Position numbers and translations under genes: made by a program. 15,761 nucleotides of DNA from assembly GCA_947626205.1 (NCBI GenBank), contig CANQRO010000028.1:1-15761 (forward strand). Direction: 5' to 3'. This DNA comes from an uncultured Clostridia bacterium (lineage in GTDB: Bacteria > Bacillota > Clostridia > TANB77 > CAG-508). This document shows, piece after piece, positions 14,980-15,761 of the stretch. Each line of letters opens with the position of its first letter. Positions within the stretch are counted from its first letter, which is position 1. Below the pieces are notes generated by a model that was given only the letters and a program-made list of their open reading frames with translations, was not told where the DNA came from and made no database searches.

Positions 14980-15459
14980 ATGAAAAAAATAGCAAAAATA
15001 ATTATTATATTTGTACTTTTATTATGTTTTCTAATAATAACTTTTAATATACTACAAAATGAAACAAACAAAAATAGTGTTTATGCAGCAAGTAATAATA
15101 GTACATCTGATGTACAACTCTTAGCAAGAGCTATTAATGGAGAAGCAAGAGGAGAACCATATGAGGGTCAAGTTGCTGTAGGTGCAGTTATTTTAAACCG
15201 TGTAAAAAGTTCAAAGTTTCCAAATACAATAGCTGGTGTTATTTATGAAAGTGGAGCATTCACAGCCGTATCTGACGGACAAATAAATGTGCCAATAAAG
15301 GAAGGATCCACGGTATTAAAAGCAGCACAAGATGCTTTAAACGGATGGGATCCAACGAATGGTTGTATTTACTATTTTAATCCTAACACAGCAACAAATT
15401 CTTGGATTTGGTCTAGACCACATGTTAAAACAATTGGAAAACATAGATTTTGTAAATAA
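14980..15459 (+). CDS. sleB: Spore cortex-lytic enzyme SleB (cell wall hydrolase, short form)
   Basis: This 159-residue protein has an N-terminal signal/anchor (about 4-24, possible cut after VYAA near 37). A single Hydrolase_2 (SleB) catalytic domain follows (about 44-158), with the hallmark INGEARGEPYEGQVAVGAVI; E55 of GEARGE is the likely catalytic glutamate. NRV, the YYFNP block and the C-terminal TIGKHRFCK are typical of the family. SleB is a lytic transglycosylase that degrades cortex muramic-lactam peptidoglycan at germination. The Bacillus form also has a peptidoglycan-binding domain, absent here. AAAGGA lies 12 nt before ATG 14980. The next gene is ypeB, whose product stabilises SleB in the spore, which confirms the assignment over a general wall hydrolase. 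Confidence 0.93.
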   Translation: MKKIAKIIIIFVLLLCFLIITFNILQNETNKNSVYAASNNSTSDVQLLARAINGEARGEPYEGQVAVGAVILNRVKSSKFPNTIAGVIYESGAFTAVSDGQINVPIKEGSTVLKAAQDALNGWDPTNGCIYYFNPNTATNSWIWSRPHVKTIGKHRFCK

Positions 15460-15528
15460 AATTAATGTAAGGGAATTTATATAATAAAAATATGTGAATA
15501 TTTTTAATTAAACTGAAAGGAGATCAAA

Positions 15529-15761
15529 ATGAATATTAAAGAAAAATTGTTAGATTGGAAAAACAGATTACAAGACAGACATATGTTAAGCGTAATAGTG
15601 GTATTTAGTGCTATTGTAATAGGATTGGGACTTTTTATTTTTAAAAGAGAACAAGATTTTAGACAAGCTTCGGAAAATTCATATAATATGGCATTTTTTG
15701 AATTGGTAGATTATGTAAATAACGTAGAAACATATCTTGCAAAATCATTAATTTCTACTAC
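15529..15761 (+). CDS. ypeB: Germination protein YpeB, N-terminal part (cut by window end)
   Basis: Only the first 77 codons are present and the frame is open to the last base. They show a short basic N-terminus, a membrane segment (about 20-38, ending IFKRE), then SENSYNMAFFELVDYVNNVE, which matches the YpeB start after its anchor. YpeB is a spore inner-membrane protein needed to localise and protect SleB until germination. It follows sleB by 69 nt on the same strand, the usual sleB-ypeB operon. AAAGGAG lies just before ATG 15529. Confidence 0.88.
   Translation, partial: MNIKEKLLDWKNRLQDRHMLSVIVVFSAIVIGLGLFIFKREQDFRQASENSYNMAFFELVDYVNNVETYLAKSLIST

Noticed and set aside
1..15761. CRISPR array, insertion sequence, rRNA
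   Set aside because: No regularly spaced repeats, transposase-like proteins or rRNA-like sequence were seen.

Overview
The window is very AT-rich with strongly AT-biased codons. Strong AGGAGG-type ribosome binding sites and near-consensus TTGACA/TATAAT promoters point to a Firmicute. A sleB-ypeB germination pair and a Spo0A-type response regulator point to an endospore-forming clostridium or a relative. No species can be named from the sequence alone.

Layout. 1-270: a non-coding margin with an 18-22 bp fragment matching the anticodon arm and variable region of a CAT-anticodon tRNA (a possible integration scar) and a terminator. 283-1930: accessory-looking genes, namely an XRE-type repressor, a tiny zinc/HNH-like protein, and a secreted YHYH-motif protein with a Ser-rich tandem repeat, a bacterial Ig-like (BIG2) domain and a C-terminal membrane anchor. 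2181-5219: a yhaO-yhaN-like nuclease/ATPase pair behind a near-perfect sigma-A promoter. 5395-7280: prfA (peptide release factor 1) and a ZIP-family metal transporter whose ribosome binding site lies inside a strong hairpin. 7418-8577: a small sigma-70-family factor overlapping its membrane anti-sigma factor; the 5' end of the sigma gene appears frameshifted.

8625-9155 (minus): a secreted protein of unknown function whose base composition is far more GC-rich than its surroundings. It converges on the anti-sigma gene across a 44-bp perfect palindrome. 9493-10236: a divergent Spo0A-like response regulator with an 0A-box-like site upstream. 10352-11482 (minus): a diacylglycerol/MGDG-synthase-type glycosyltransferase. 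11626-12837 (minus) and 13297-14655 (plus): two divergent surface proteins with nearly identical type IV pilin-like N-termini but unrelated ectodomains (InlB-type repeats versus LamG-like). 14980-15761: sleB, then the beginning of ypeB, cut by the window edge.

Functional reading. Core functions (prfA, yhaON, sleB-ypeB) are interleaved with envelope-facing and regulatory genes: sigma/anti-sigma, Spo0A-like regulator, lipid glycosyltransferase, pilin-signal surface proteins and secreted proteins. I see no CRISPR array, rRNA, complete tRNA or insertion sequence. The most unusual items are the sigma-factor frameshift, the compositionally foreign secreted gene between two regulatory loci, the paired pilin-signal proteins, and the Shine-Dalgarno-sequestering hairpin before the ZIP gene.
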